Shown: piece after piece, positions 35,421 through 47,174 of the stretch | How positions within the stretch are numbered: position 1 is the first letter of the stretch | How the letters are laid out: every line of letters starts with the position of its first letter | Translations under genes and position numbers: made by a program | Notes under the pieces: generated by a model | What the model was told of the DNA's origin: nothing | What the model saw: the letters and a program-made list of their open reading frames with translations, nothing else | Database searches by the model: none | DNA from: Collybia mongolica | Taxonomy: Eukaryota > Basidiomycota > Agaricomycetes > Agaricales > Clitocybaceae | NCBI GenBank assembly: GCA_013420905.1 | Contig: JAAXNY010000002.1 | Coordinates: 248,001-312,000 of the forward strand | Direction of reading: 5' to 3' | DNA: 64,000 nucleotides

Positions 35421-36184
35421 ACCTCATCCCTGCCCCCATCCTTGTCTCCATCCTCCACTCCTCCCTCCTTTTTCCCCTTGTTCTCCTCCAGTTTGCTGTT
35501 GCTGGCAGTTAGGGGTGCCACCTGGCGGGCATGACCAGTGCCCCCCGGCTTTGAGGCTTGAGGCCCCCAGGAGACGGCAGCGGCTGTGCGTGGGGGTGGC
35601 GCAATTGGCATGCTGCTTTCTTTGAGCATGCGCTTGGTCCTGGGGGGAGGCTGTTTTTGTGAGAACAAGAAATGAATATGAACAAAAAACTCACTTTGTG
35701 AGGTGAGGTAAGGCGGGGTTGGCCTTGCCCTTGATGCCTGTTTTACTGGGGGTGGTGGCCTTTCTGGTGCTACAGGCAGTGTGAGTAAGAATGAACATAA
35801 GAGGTGGCCAGGTATGCACCCTGCCTTTGGCTTGGCAGTGCTTGCCTTGACGGTGGTGGCAGCTTTCGTGCACTTGCGGGCTTTGCCATCCTTGTTGGTC
35901 GCTGAGGTGACATGCTTGTGACCATGGGTGGAAGGTGGGGGCATCACGTGGACATGGCTGCTCCTCATCATTGGGCGTTCGGCTGCTTTGGCAGCAGCAG
36001 CAGTGGTGGCAGATTTGCGGGTTGACATTGTGTTTTTGCAGAAATCTTGCTGGGTTGCTGGGTGCTGGGTTGCTGGGCCTCGGTGTGGTTGAGGTTGATG
36101 ATGTGCCCATTGTTGATCGATGAGGTGGCCGATAAGTCATGTGACTAAACACGTGACCACAACGCGTCTTTTACATGTTACAAT

Positions 36185-36410
36185 GCTCCGGAATTCCATC
36201 CAGGGATTCTGATAGAATTCCTGTGGACTCTGTCAGAATTTCAGTGTTCTGAAGCTGGAATTCCTGTGGAATTTCATTCCACTTGGAATCTGAGCAGAAT
36301 TTTTATCAATTTTTACAGCCATTTTCTATTACTTCTGCAGCCAAAATTCTGACAGGAATCTGAGTGGATTCCTGTCAGAATTGAGGATTCCACTCAGAAT
36401 CCGCTGGAAG
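36185..36410. repeat. Right subterminal repeat array
   Basis: Copies of ggaattcc, agaattc and gattctga words in both orientations mirror 29340-29575 and run to the inverted terminal repeat at 36424. Confidence 0.55.
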
Positions 36411-36424
36411 ATATGTGGGAGTGT

Positions 36425-36842
36425 AAAGACCTCCATTTCTTCTCTATTTCCAGCAGTCTAATAATGATGGTTTTAGTTTCACGACTGTGCACTCATATCA
36501 TATGAACAAGTCTTGACCTTCACTCATTCAGACACTTATGGTGGTTGGTCACAAGCCCCAGCCATTGAAGACACCACCTGACCAAGCCAATCATCTCAGC
36601 CAATTCATGCCACCTGTGTTTGAAGATAAAAGGAGCCTCACATACATGCCCTCAGGCTACCATCACATCCCTGTCATGCAAGCTCATTCTAAACTGGCAT
36701 CAGCAGATGACTTTCCCTGGTATCACTCCAAAGGCAATGATGAGCCTCTCCCATCCCATGTGCCTACCAATGGAACAACTCAATGTTTGGCTGTGGGGTC
36801 AGGTATGTGGTCTCATATTTCTGTTTCCTTGCTGTATTAACA
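36425..36842 (+). other. Upstream region of the hAT-like gene
   Basis: An open frame at 36538-36840 has plausible composition but no recognisable domain. It might be an upstream exon or unrelated. No other signal is seen. Confidence 0.3.
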
Positions 36843-37540
36843 ATGGACTCAGGTCATATTCAGCATGCTGGACAGGGCAAGAAAATGGCTGAAGCTCTTG
36901 AACTTGAGAAGGTTGATGAGCACAGAAAGCCCATCAAATGCCCCGTGGTGCATCCACCTCGAAAACCTCACCAGGCCAAGAAGCAGCAGGCTGATACAGT
37001 AGATACTGCAGGCTTTTTGGATGTAGATGATGATGACTATGAAGACTTACCACCTCTAGGTTCTGGGGTGACATTGACTTCCAAGAGTGACTCTAATGAT
37101 ATTCTCCCATCTAACGCTGAGGTATGGATCTTCTTGGTTTGTTATTTTTGTCCTGACACAGGCTGTGCATCTGGCTATAGGTTGCCAATATCCTTCCATC
37201 CAAGACCATCCCTGCTGTGGGGCGAGGTGCTTCTGGAAAGTGCACATGCGCCAAGCGTGTGGTTTCCATTGTGGAAAGTGAAGATGTCAGCAATACTGAT
37301 AGTGGCAACAAGGAGCCCCACAACAATAGCAGCAACAAGGATGCGCTCAATAAAGCCAAAAAAACAACTGTGGGTTTTTGATTGGATTCTCTTTGATTGA
37401 TTGTAACATGTCTAACCATAGATTACGTGCAACCTGATCTACCTCTTCTATGAGAATGTCAAATGGAACTCAAATGGGGAAGTTAGCAATCCTGGTGACA
37501 GGCATTACAAGTGCCTACACGGAAACATGAAGATACTGAC
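36843..37540 (+). pseudogene. hAT-like transposase, 5' part (continues at 62759)
   Basis: Inferred exons: 36843-37121, 37181-37369, 37422-37540. GT-AG introns are 59 and 52 nt and the frame is maintained. The third exon encodes ITCNLIYLFYENVKW...HYKCLHGN, a zinc-finger-like (C...C...H) DNA-binding region usual upstream of the hAT catalytic domain. It is cut by element C: with one copy of ctgac removed, exon 3 continues at 62759 in frame to the donor at 62790. The start ATG is a guess; an earlier exon is possible. The gene is broken by two separate LTR elements. Confidence 0.65.
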
Positions 37541-37973
37541 TGTAAGGGCAACTCCGGCGGAGTGCGCGCGAACTTAGTAGAGCGGGCCAACGCTGAGGAG
37601 GGGATCCTAAGAGAATACTCTGAGGAGCCTCCATCAGGGGGGGTGTGCTATATACCTAGTACTACATTAAATACACGTTCCCGGTGCGGTACGACGACAC
37701 GCGTTGGGCTAGCGAAGGTCACGTGACTGTGCCCTTGATAGTCCGAACAAGTGCGAAGTCCGGCGGCGAACTGCGCGCGAAGTAGAGAGTGGGGGTGCGT
37801 GTGGGCGTAGGTAATGAACGTGCAATGTAGTGAATGTAATTGAGTGAGCGCGAAGTAAGCAGAGAAATTGTATCGTAAGTCGGCGGGATGACTGAGTCGC
37901 GAATCGGCGGAGTGAGATTCGGCGAAGTAAGGCTAGATCGGCGAAGTAAGGCGGAAATGGAGTTCCCCTTACA
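37541..37973 (-). repeat. 3' LTR of element C
   Basis: 433 bp, TGTAAGGG...CCCTTACA, matching 62305-62753 except for scattered transitions and one 16-bp deletion (cgaagtagaagtcggc region). Contains the same TATATA and AGAGTATTCT start region as the 5' LTR. Confidence 0.93.
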
Positions 37974-37984
37974 TTACCCCCCTT
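37974..37984 (-). other. Polypurine tract of element C
   Basis: The minus strand reads GAAGGGGGGTAA directly upstream of the 3' LTR, one codon past the pol stop. Expected plus-strand primer. Confidence 0.75.
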
Positions 37985-40900
37985 CTAGGTTCGCGTGTCT
38001 TCACGCCGGCGTTGGAACGGGATCTGTGCGAATTGGACACGTTGTACCAGTCGCGGTGCTCCGGGGTTGCGTCTGTAGAATTCGGCGACCAACTCGTCCG
38101 CATTCACCTTGTCGGCAGGTTCCCAGGTGTTCTGTTTGTAGCTGTAGCCCTTCCAGGCGATCAGGTACTGCAGCTTGTTCCTGTAAATCCGGCTGTCCAT
38201 GATCTCCTGAACCTCATAATGTACCTCGCCGTCTATGAGAGTGGGTTCAGGGACTTCGGTGACCGTTCTACCGGGTATTGGGTCGTGCGGCGCGGGTAGG
38301 AGTTTGACAACATGGAAGACCAGGTGGATGCGCGATAGCGCCGGCGGAAGTTTGAGGCGGTAGGCGTGCAATCCAACCTTGGCTTCGATGGGGTAGGGCC
38401 CGATGTAGCGGTGAGCCAGTTTCTGCGACGGTCGAGTGATACGAATGTCGCGCGAATCCAAATACATCCGGTCTCCAACCTGGTAGTCGGGTGTTGGGTT
38501 TCGGCGGCGATTGTAGTACATCGCCATCTCGTCCTTGGCTTTGGCTAATGCGGCGCGGGCTTCCTCGAGGGTGTCCTTCATTCGGTCGCGGAATTCGTTC
38601 GCGGTTTCCAGCCGGGATGGTGCGGTCTGTGGTTCGAAGCCCATGCGTGGATGTCGACCGGTGTCCAGGAAGAACGGCGAGTGCTGTGTCGAGGAGTGGA
38701 CGTGGTTATTGTACTGGAATTCGGCGAGCGGTAAAAGGTCGACCCAGTTGTCCTGTCGCTCGCTGACGAATAACCGGAGATACTGCTCCAGTTCCTGGTT
38801 CACTCGCTCGGTCTGTCCGTCTATCTGTGGGTGGTACGCCGTAGACGCTGTGAGTTTAATATCAAGCATGCAATATAACTCCCTTGTGAATTCCGCCACG
38901 AACTGTACCCCTCGGTCGGAGACCATAGCCTTCGGTAAGCCGTGCAACTTCCACACATGCTGGAGGTAAAGCCTCGCCGATCCAAGCGCGGTAATTGTCG
39001 TCGTGGTTGGGATGAAGTGCGCGCGTTTACCCACCGTGTCCACCACTACCATGATCGCATCATGCCCTTGCGACTCGGGGAGTTCCACGATGAAATCCAC
39101 GCTTGCGACGTCCCAGCGACCTTCCGGAATCGGCAGCGGTTTAAGTTCGCCACTTGGAAGTTGACGCTGAGCCTTCATTCGGAGACAGAGGTCGCATGTC
39201 TTGCAGTATTCGCCGATGTAGCGCGACATTTGAGGCCACCAGTAATTGCGCGATACGAGTTCCAACGTCTTCCATCTTCTGGCGTGTCCCACAATTTGCG
39301 AATCGTGATGTTGCGCAACTATACGTCTGCGAAGGTCAGCGTGTTTTGGGACATAGATGCGATCGCGGAAATACAGCAACTCCTGCGCTTCCCTCCACTC
39401 TGCGCTCCGAACCGATTTTCCTGCGGACTTCTTCAACTCCTGCGCTGCCTTCACCACCGCTTCCTCCTGATGTCCCTCGCGATTGCCTCTCCGAATATCC
39501 CGCAGAATGTCCCTTTCCTCTCCTTCCACGACCATTCCTTCCAGCGCGCGGATTGTGAACAACTCCGGTTTGAGGAGGACTAGATCGCGGTTATCCTCGC
39601 TTCCATCGCTGTGGTCCGCTCGGCGAGATAGCGCGTCTGGCTTACCCATACTTCGTCCGGGCTTGTGGTGCAGCGAGAAGTTGAATCGGGAGAGGTACAG
39701 TGACCACCTGGCCTGTCTCCGATTTAGCTTCTGGGACGTCCGGAAGTACTCTAGATTTTTGTGGTCTGTCCAGATCTCGAAGTCGTGTCGCGCGCCTTCA
39801 AGGAAGTGTCGCCATTCTTCGAGTGCGCGAATGATGGCGAGCATTTCCTTGTCGTGTATCTCGTAATTCCGCTCGACCGCGTTGAGGCTCTTTGACGAAA
39901 ACGCGATCGGGTGCCACTTGTCGTCCTCCGGGCTGAGTTGCGAAAGTACTGCGCCGGTCGCGAAATCCGAACTATCTGCCTCCACCCTAAACGGCCGGTT
40001 GTCGTCTGCGAACATCAGTACCGGTTTAGACGACACCGCTTCCTTCAACCCTTCGAATGCCTCCTGCTCCGACTCACCCCACTTCCAAGGCACGTCTTTA
40101 CCGGTGAGATCAAACAATGGCCACGCAATATGGGAGAAGTCGCGAATGAACCGCCGATAGAAGTTCGTGAAGCCCAAGAAGGACTGCACTTGCTTCTTGT
40201 TCATGGGCGTTGGCCATTCCGCTACTCCGGCAACCTTGACCGGGTCCATCTCCGCCTGCCCCTCCGAGATAATGAGCCCCAGATACTCGATTCGGGTCTT
40301 CTCGAATTCGCATTTGTCCAGTCGCAGGTACAGTTTATGTTTGCAGAGTCGCTGGAGAACTAACCTCGTAATTCGGCAGTGTTCGGCGAGTGTCTTTGTG
40401 TAGATTAGAATATCATCGATGTAGACACATACCACTCCTTCCATGATGAGATCGTGGAATATCTCGTTCATCATGGTTTGGAACGTTGCCGGCGAGTTAG
40501 TGAGACCAAAGAACATTACCAGGGGCTCAAACATTCCGCGGTTTGTGCGAAATGCGGCCTTCCACTCATCACCTTCCTTAATTCGGACGTTGTTGTATCC
40601 CCAGCGAACGTCGAATTTGGAGAAGTATTTCGCTCCCCGAAGATTGTTGACGAGGTCGGAGATGAGTGGGAGTGGGTATTTGTTCTTGATCGTCAGCAAA
40701 TTGAGAACGCGGTAGTCCTGTACCGGGCGTAGCGAACCGTCCTTCTTCTTGATAAAGAAGAACGGCGAAGCCATTGGCGATTTGGAGGGGCGGATCCGAC
40801 CAGAGGCGAGGTTCTCCTCGAGGAACTTGTCCAACTCCGCTTGTTCGGCGACTGAGAGCGGGTAGACCTTGCAGGATTTCCCTTCTGCGTCGCGGACGAG

Positions 40901-41346
40901 TTCGATCGCGTGGTCCCACAGTCGGCGATCTGGGAGAGCGTCGAAGGACGTCTTGGAGAACACATCCTCAAATTCGTGGACGTGCGCCGGTGCTAGATCG
41001 AAAAACGTCTTGGGTTGCGCATTACGATCAAAGGAGTCTGCGATCTGCTGGGACGCGTTCTTCCGGGCTTCCGTTTGGATCTTTTCCGCTAGTCGCTGCG
41101 AGATGGTTTGGGTTGTCCAAATCTCTTCCAGTGCCTTCTGAAACTGTCCTGGTTTGCCGATGTTGACCACGAAGATACGGTTGCCCTCTTCGATGCAATC
41201 TTCAAGGGCGATATCTCCTTCGTGCTCAGAGTCGGGAACCTCTCCAATTTCTGTTTCTGGTTCGGGCATGGGTCCTGCGCGACAGGCGTTGATGCGGGCC
41301 TCCAATTTACGCTTCTCCGCCTTTTCTGATTTAACCTCGTTCGCGC
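37985..41346 (-). pseudogene. pol: Element C pol, main part: RT, RNase H, integrase, chromodomain
   Basis: About 1118 open codons that continue the protease segment at 60394-60982. Order: RT with FDVRWGYNNVRI and YIDD (codons about 317-320 of this segment); RNase H (AFSSKSLNAVERNYEIHDKE, then WTDHKNLEYF); integrase zinc finger (HDSQIVGH...CKTCDLC); core DDE (SVDF, VSDRGVQF, DGQTERVNQ); a C-terminal chromodomain (EIMDSRIYRNKLQYLIAWKG...TWEP). Chromodomains guide integration to modified histones. The first codons at 41347-41371 that extend the frame belong to the LTR of element B. The coding sequence is otherwise intact; the only lesion is the insertion. Confidence 0.93.
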
Positions 41347-42564
41347 TGATAGGGCCCGAAATTGTTTGCACTTATAAAGTCGACAAGTAAGGCTATTAGT
41401 GTCATTTCTAATAACCAAGTAAGCGGTAATAAAGGATTAGAGTCGAGCTCCAAGACGGCTAATCAGAGTGAACTAGTCTAATGGATAATACACTATCAGT
41501 ACAGAGGACTATGAGTACGGTCTATTATTAGTCCTATTCACCATGCCCGGTTACAACCTCGGTGTCTTAGTTCATAAGTAACCGTTGTAGTATGATATCA
41601 TTAGTCCGGGGATCATCATTAATAAGAGAAGTAATTGTAAATTCGGGACTTGCACAACCCGATCCTAGTCAGGGGTACTTGGTGTTAACTACCGGAAGCG
41701 ACGGGACACCGTGAATAACAACCGGGACAATCAGGGGGAGTAAACGACAGTGCCGCGCTGTTTTAAATAACAAAGCGCGCGGTCGGGACTTGATAAGAGT
41801 TTAGCCCGCTCTTTCAATATTTGATAAGTAACCAGTAAATGACATAATTGGCACGCGTGGCGCGCGCGCCAAGCTGTAGTAGACGCGTCGGTATTGAATA
41901 CAGATCCTTGGCGCGCGGGAGCGCGGTTCCGTGTAAAATTTACAATTCCGTATGATATTTAGTTTGTACATTATAAATAGACTGTAGATGAGTAGCGCTA
42001 AGGTAAGGAATCTTGCCCCCACTTCGCGCGACTATAGAGTATACAAATCACATTTGTTAAAACACTATTGCGTGCCCGAATTAAGGATCAGATTGCTTCA
42101 ACGTGTCTTGATTGGAATTGATTGGAGAACCACAGAATTAAAGAAACTTAGTTCACTTGGAACTTAGTACCGTATTGTCCGTTGGAATTACTAGGCACTT
42201 GGCCTTAGTGCACTTGGCACTGTATTGTTTGATAAGTCACTTGGACTTATAGATCCGCTTGGGATCGCTAATAATTGAACGTACACTTGGTACTCAGTCT
42301 ATTGGATCGAGAGATATTATAAATATACCTAGCAGGTTTTTGAACCTGTGTTGAAGCTTTTGTCTAAATCGAACCCGTTGAGAGATCATTGGAAAGGGCT
42401 TTGGCTAGTACTATTCAAAGCTTAGTGCTTCTAAGCACTTGAACCCGAACTCAAAACAGGCGATTCCTACTGTTCGTGTGTTGATTGTTAGGTTTGGTGT
42501 GTGTGTGTGTGAAGGATTACATTACATAGCATCAGCGCACTTATAGCCCAGGAGCCCCCTTTCA
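41347..42564 (+). repeat. 5' LTR of element B
   Basis: 1218 bp, same family as the LTRs of A, plus orientation, with TATAAATAG near 41971. Confidence 0.95.
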
Positions 42565-43007
42565 TCTGGAGCCCACCGCGAGGGTTCAGAGTTTTTGAAT
42601 AGTCTAAAGAGAGCATCTTTCTTTGAAAAATATTATACCAAGACGAGTAACGTCGTCTACAAATTGAAGTAGAGCGGAGAAAGTTTAGTCAATCTGTCTC
42701 AAGAGCCACGCCCACAAGCCAGCTCGTCAAACAGACTAACTAATCAGCCACTTGCAAGACAAGTAGCTACAAAAACGCGGCAGACTAAAAATTCGCAAAA
42801 CGCTGGAGTAACAGAGTCGTTACCACCTCCTAGGCGAGCGTGCACACGAGGATCTTCACAACCAGCCTTTGGATCTTCAGGACCAAGGCAAGTATTTAGA
42901 ACTCCAGAGCCCTTAGGAAACATATCGACTACTAGTAAACCAGTAGTGTGCGGAAGATTGTCTGTAGTAAACCCAGTAGCAAACCCGAACTCGTTAGCTA
43001 CTCAGAA
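42565..43007 (+). other. Leader of element B and junction to inverted block
   Basis: The PBS (42567-42584) is the same as in A. The gag-frame leader follows A to about 43000 (gctactcagaa) and then jumps to the sequence just before the gene 1 ATG. Both parents share CAGAA at the join, a 5-nt microhomology. The join puts gene 1 in sense orientation behind the LTR promoter. Confidence 0.8.
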
Positions 43008-44953
43008 ATGTCTTCCACTTCCACTTCCGCCATGGCTCGTGCTCTGCGCTCGCCTTCCGCGCTGTCCCTCTCGCTTTCTGCCGCGATTCTGCCGACTGAG
43101 GGCCGTTCCCCCACCATGGTCTATGTGGACCAGCCGATCCCTTCCTTCTCGGACCTCCTCGAAGATGCCGAGGGCGACGTCTTCGTCGCTATGGAGCAAG
43201 GGTGGATTATCATGGCCGAGGAGCTCGCGCCCCGTATGGACCACCAAGGTCCCCTTGACCTTGATGACTTGATCGACTTTGTCGATCACTGCTCCATGCT
43301 CATCGTACGCCCATCTTTTACTTGTTAACTCCTTTTACTTATTTACTGGTCTCAGGATGCCATCACTGGCGTGGTCCGTGGCGCGCGTTTCTCGCTGCCA
43401 TATCCGGCTATCCTCCTCCTGCGCACGCTTCACCTTCAAGTGATGCGCATCCCTGTCGACGCGCGCGAGGCTTCGTGGTCTTCCTGGCGCACGGTCATAT
43501 CGACTGACCTGGGCCACAATTCCATTCTTCTGGTAAGTGACTTGTTTACTTCTTTACTCTGCCTGCCCTTGTCAAGCTGACTACCTTTTACTTTAGGGCC
43601 AGGCTCCCACTGTGGAGCAAGTCCTGGACCAGGTGGGGTCGCGCTTCGAGCGCGACAACGGTGAAAGTATCTTTCAGGATACTTTCCTCGTCCCTCCTCG
43701 CATGGTGGGCGCACCGCGCCGTTACCATCAGTACCGGGACAATTGGTCCGCCGCGCCCTTGCCGGCGTGCTCCCCGGTCTTGGTACCTGCGGTTCGTTTA
43801 TCACTGCTTTTTATTACTTTCCTTCGGTGGTTGACTTATTTTAATAGCCCCTCAAGCGGAAGCGTAATGCTGGGTCCAAGGGAAAAGGCCGTGCGGTTCC
43901 CCAGGTATATCCTTTACTTTACGAGTTTCACATTATTGCTGACTTGATTTCAAAATTCTAGTCCGACATGTCGCGCGCCCAGGGGACTGGCAGTGCTTCC
44001 GCGCTGCGTCCCTTGGAAGCAGGCCCGGTATGTCTCTTTCTGAAGTCATTTACGTTTACTCATCTTTATCTCCTTAGTCCTCTGGGCAGCCGCCGGTGAA
44101 GGTTGAAGTCCCTGAGCTTCGGCTCTTCGATGATGAGATCGCACGCCAGTTGGCTCAAGAGGGGTTCGCGGAGTTGTTGCCTCCCGCAGCCCCTTCTCCT
44201 CGTCGGTCGCGTAAAACCACCCGTTCTAGGGATAGGGCTCAGGCGACACGCCGCAAGCACGCGCTGGTTCCCAACCGGGAGCTGACGCCGCTACAGTCCC
44301 CTATTACCTCCCTGCTGGCTGACCTTGCGCCGCGGCGCTCTTCCGTATGTTTATTACTACTTTATTTCTTGTTACTGATCATTTTTTTACTAGGTGGGCT
44401 ATCCTTGCACGATGTGCGCCACCCGCGGCGACATTGAGTGCACCTTCAACGGTTGGGGTAAACCGTGCGTTGAATGCGCCACCGCCAAGAAGGGGAAGTG
44501 CAGCTTCAGCCTCACTCCCCAGAAGCGTGCTAGGCTTCATGAGGATCTGGGGCCGATGCTTGGTGCGGGCATTTCTAGTAAGCCATTTTCTTTCTGTCTT
44601 TTTGTTTACTAATGATTTTACTTATTCTACTAGCGGTTGCTGAAGCCTATGCTCAGCTAGGCGACGCGGACTCTCTTGCTGCGGAGGTCATTCAGGCCGC
44701 TAACCGCGCGCTTGAAATGCGCAACTCCTTGTTGGCGCGCATAGTTGGCACCATCGGTAAGTTGTACGAGGAGGAAGGCCTGGAGGGCCTTCAAAACCTC
44801 TTGCTGACTACGCCAGCCACGGAGAGCGCTCTCCTCTTCTACGCGGATTTCCAGAACCTCCCTTGGCCGCCCTTGGAGGAAGAAGCAGAGGTTGATGACG
44901 GTTCTTCGTTGTCAAGTTCCTCTTCGTCCGTGCCTGACAGCGAGGAGGAGTAG
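43008..44953 (+). CDS. Gene 1 copy in element B (Zn2Cys6-like, 8 exons)
   Basis: Inferred exons 43008-43304, 43356-43532, 43597-43791, 43848-43904, 43962-44027, 44078-44344, 44394-44577, 44634-44953 have the same lengths as in copy A and give an intact 520-codon frame. The six cysteines and the basic patch are unchanged; substitutions cluster in the N-terminus and linkers. Here the gene reads in the same direction as the LTR promoter, because the block carrying it is inverted. It could be expressed from its own promoter only if that were included, and the upstream 440 bp present in A are missing, so the LTR is the likely driver. Confidence 0.75.
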
Positions 44954-45645
44954 CCGCGCCGCGCCCCCCCCCCTATATTTTTTTTTTTATCTACTTGTGT
45001 TTTCCCGGGCCCCTGTGCCCTTACATATTACTTATTCCCCCGCCTTTCGTTGGGCTTCAATTTTATTAATTGAAGTCCAACACATGTTTCTACATACAGT
45101 CCCCTGGACTATAAACAATACAATTGGTTTACCCATTGTTCTATTGTCTTCATAAGAAAGCTTCCGCCCTTGCACCGGCTACTTAAGTTATAAATAGTAC
45201 AGTTTAATTCTGGTGCAATTCTCTCGATCATTAAGACCGTGGTGCGATCACTGACTTTTTATAGACAATCTATTTCAATCCTTGTAACCTTGGTAGGTTT
45301 TTCCAAATCGATTTTGCTTATACCCATCTCCCCCTCAACACTGACAACAACTGTCCCAGTTGTCATGCGGACACTGCCGCGCTCCACATGAATTTTTACG
45401 GAGCTCCTTTTTCAATTGGGCCCAGCATTTCAATTAGGCACGCGTCTCGGACCTGTTCAGTTGAAATGTATAGATTTTTCTGGGGATAGAACGCGCGCAA
45501 CGAATGAGAGACTGGGTAGCGCTTCTCTAGTCGTAGAGGTATAAAAAGGGCACTGGCTGTGCTTTTTGTCCCAAGACATCGCCCGACTCTATTATACTCT
45601 CTTTACAACGTTCTGGTTCGAAGAATCAATTTCCTCTGCATTATT
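44954..45645 (+). promoter_or_regulatory. Intergenic region and TATA box of gene 2, copy B
   Basis: It aligns with 14230-14928 apart from small indels. TATAAAAAG near 45540 lies about 106 bp before the ATG. No ORF is supported. Confidence 0.55.
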
Positions 45646-47028
45646 ATGACTAGCCCCCCCAACTATCAAGACATCGAGAACTTCAAGATGGTCCAAGCTC
45701 AGTGGCACACCTTTCAAGCTCGTTTATCGATGGACACCCTTGTTGAACAAAGGGTCAGCGTCCGGAAGTTAGGCGAAACTGCGGTACACTTTTTACCAAT
45801 TACACTTTTTAAAACGCCGTTTTTGTAACCAGGTTTTACAATTTACAGCTACTCCTGACTGAGTCCAAATTGGTTTTGACAGAGCGGTCCTGGCAGAATG
45901 TTATTTTTGGCGTCCGTAAGGCATTCCAGGGACTACAACATGTATACCCTGAGTTACTTCAAGAGCCTGTTTACCGTAATATTGTGACTCTGACTGCCGC
46001 TATTCACCGTCACCGTGAAAAGGTCCGCACTGAGCACCTGTCTCAAACCGCGGTGCGTGCTTTTTACCTCATCTCGTACTGTACTGCTCTTTAAACCATG
46101 GTTTTCTGGTACTAGGTCCCTGCTACTGGTGGTGAAGCGGATGGTACCACTATTCCAGGCGAGGTCATTGCTGGCGGTGAATATGATGGTGACATTGAAA
46201 TGTCTGGTACTGACTCGGTATGTTTCTTTTTAGCTACCGCGCTGTCAGTGCGCGACATACTCAATGGCGTCTCTTCTTTACTCAAGAATATGGTCATTGA
46301 TTCCGGCGCTATGGCTAGTGCTACTGTCTCTGGATCAGTGACTAGTCGTCTCCTTAGTGAAGGACCAATCACCCGTAGCCGCAAGGAGAAGGAGAACATT
46401 AAGGTTCCCCGTGTCAAAAGGACTAAGGCTGAAAAGGCTGCCATCAAGGTACCCATTCTTGTTTTTGCTCTGTCTATTACTTTGTTTCTTATTCCTACAG
46501 GACGGCAAGCGTTCCGAGCTCAATCGCGGCAGCACTCTTCGTCCCAAAAAGCGTACGAGGCAGGACACCCCGGATGAAGATCCAAAGGTATCTGCTGAGG
46601 GTACGTTTTCTAATAATAGATGGTCCTAAATTTATACCGACTGTGCATCAGATACTCGTGTCTTTATTGACTTCCGTCCCTCCAAGGAGCACGATGTAGT
46701 CTTAGCGCGGGCGCGCTTGATTGCAGACGCGGGCGATCCCATGTCGCACACCAAGCAAGCCCTCGGTAGGATGCTTTTAAACTACCGCGCTGAGTTGGAG
46801 GAGATCAGTCATACAGTGTCCTTCTTATTGAAGCGTCGTGATGCCACTATGGACGAGGTTACTCGCCTCAATGGTCTAATGAACGAGGCCGCTCTGGAGG
46901 GAGGCTCTGACGAGGCTGCCACTGCGAGCGCTACGGAAGTCCATGACCAGGATGACAATGATAAGGAGGAGGTAGCTCCGGCTGACTTGCCCTTGCCCGA
47001 GGTTGAAGACGACTTCATATCTGCTTGA
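45646..47028 (+). CDS. Gene 2 copy in element B (unrecognised, 6 exons)
   Basis: Inferred exons 45646-45783, 45849-46052, 46116-46217, 46287-46448, 46501-46600, 46652-47028 have exactly the lengths of copy A and keep an intact 360-codon frame. Intron sequences differ more than exons (for example the first intron carries indels), which is what selection on protein would leave. The two basic patches and the acidic tail are kept. Function unknown. Confidence 0.68.
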
Positions 47029-47174
47029 GGACAGTCCAATTAACTTCCTCCTGAGTTATGGTGTCCCTCCCCACGCTCCTTTGTATTACTGTCTTTACTC
47101 GGCTTAACACTGTCCTTACTACTTCGCTTAGTTGCTTATACTGTCTTTACTGCTTCTGTTTCCATACTGATTTA

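Larger units (their letters stand above)
32354..36028 (-). pseudogene. Hypothetical low-complexity gene split by a solo LTR
   Basis: An unrecognised multi-exon gene inside the DNA transposon. Exon 1 starts at ATG 36028 (basic, Ala/Lys-rich). Introns are inferred near 35770-35820, 35655-35700, 34950-35006 and 33027-33081. Exon 3 encodes GDKED-type repeats. The exon before the LTR ends ...LPIKNDNHR and resumes at 33203 with IYVYTNQETWDIKG in the same frame once one copy of the 4-bp duplication is removed. The last exon (to 32354) encodes a helical region and ends Lys-rich. No domain is recognised. The LTR introduces stops, so the product is lost or truncated. Confidence 0.6.
29323..36424 (-). 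mobile_element. DNA transposon with CxC5/CxC6 gene, probably KDZ-type
   Basis: Imperfect terminal inverted repeats of about 24 bp start ACACTCCC at the left and, inverted, at the right end (GGGAGTGT at 36417-36424). Both ends carry arrays of GGAATTCC/AGAATTC-type subterminal repeats (29370-29575 and 36185-36410). Inside, on the minus strand, are a CxC5/CxC6 gene and a hypothetical gene. CxC cysteine clusters are known companions of KDZ (Kyakuja-Dileera-Zisupton) transposases in basidiomycetes. The transposase itself is absent and no clear 8-bp duplication was found, so this looks like a defective derivative. Confidence 0.6.

Noticed and set aside
35036..35625. Cys/Pro/His-rich open frames on the plus strand (up to 190 codons)
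   Set aside because: They are the antisense reading of the GDKED-type minisatellite of the minus-strand gene.
29315..36432. 8-bp target duplication for the CxC transposon
   Set aside because: The flanking octamers (agtacttc and aaagacct) do not match in any nearby register, so no duplication is claimed.
38012..39583. Plus-strand frames of 90-213 codons opposite chromovirus pol
   Set aside because: They overlap integrase and RNase H motifs on the minus strand and show no homology or splice structure. They are shadow frames.
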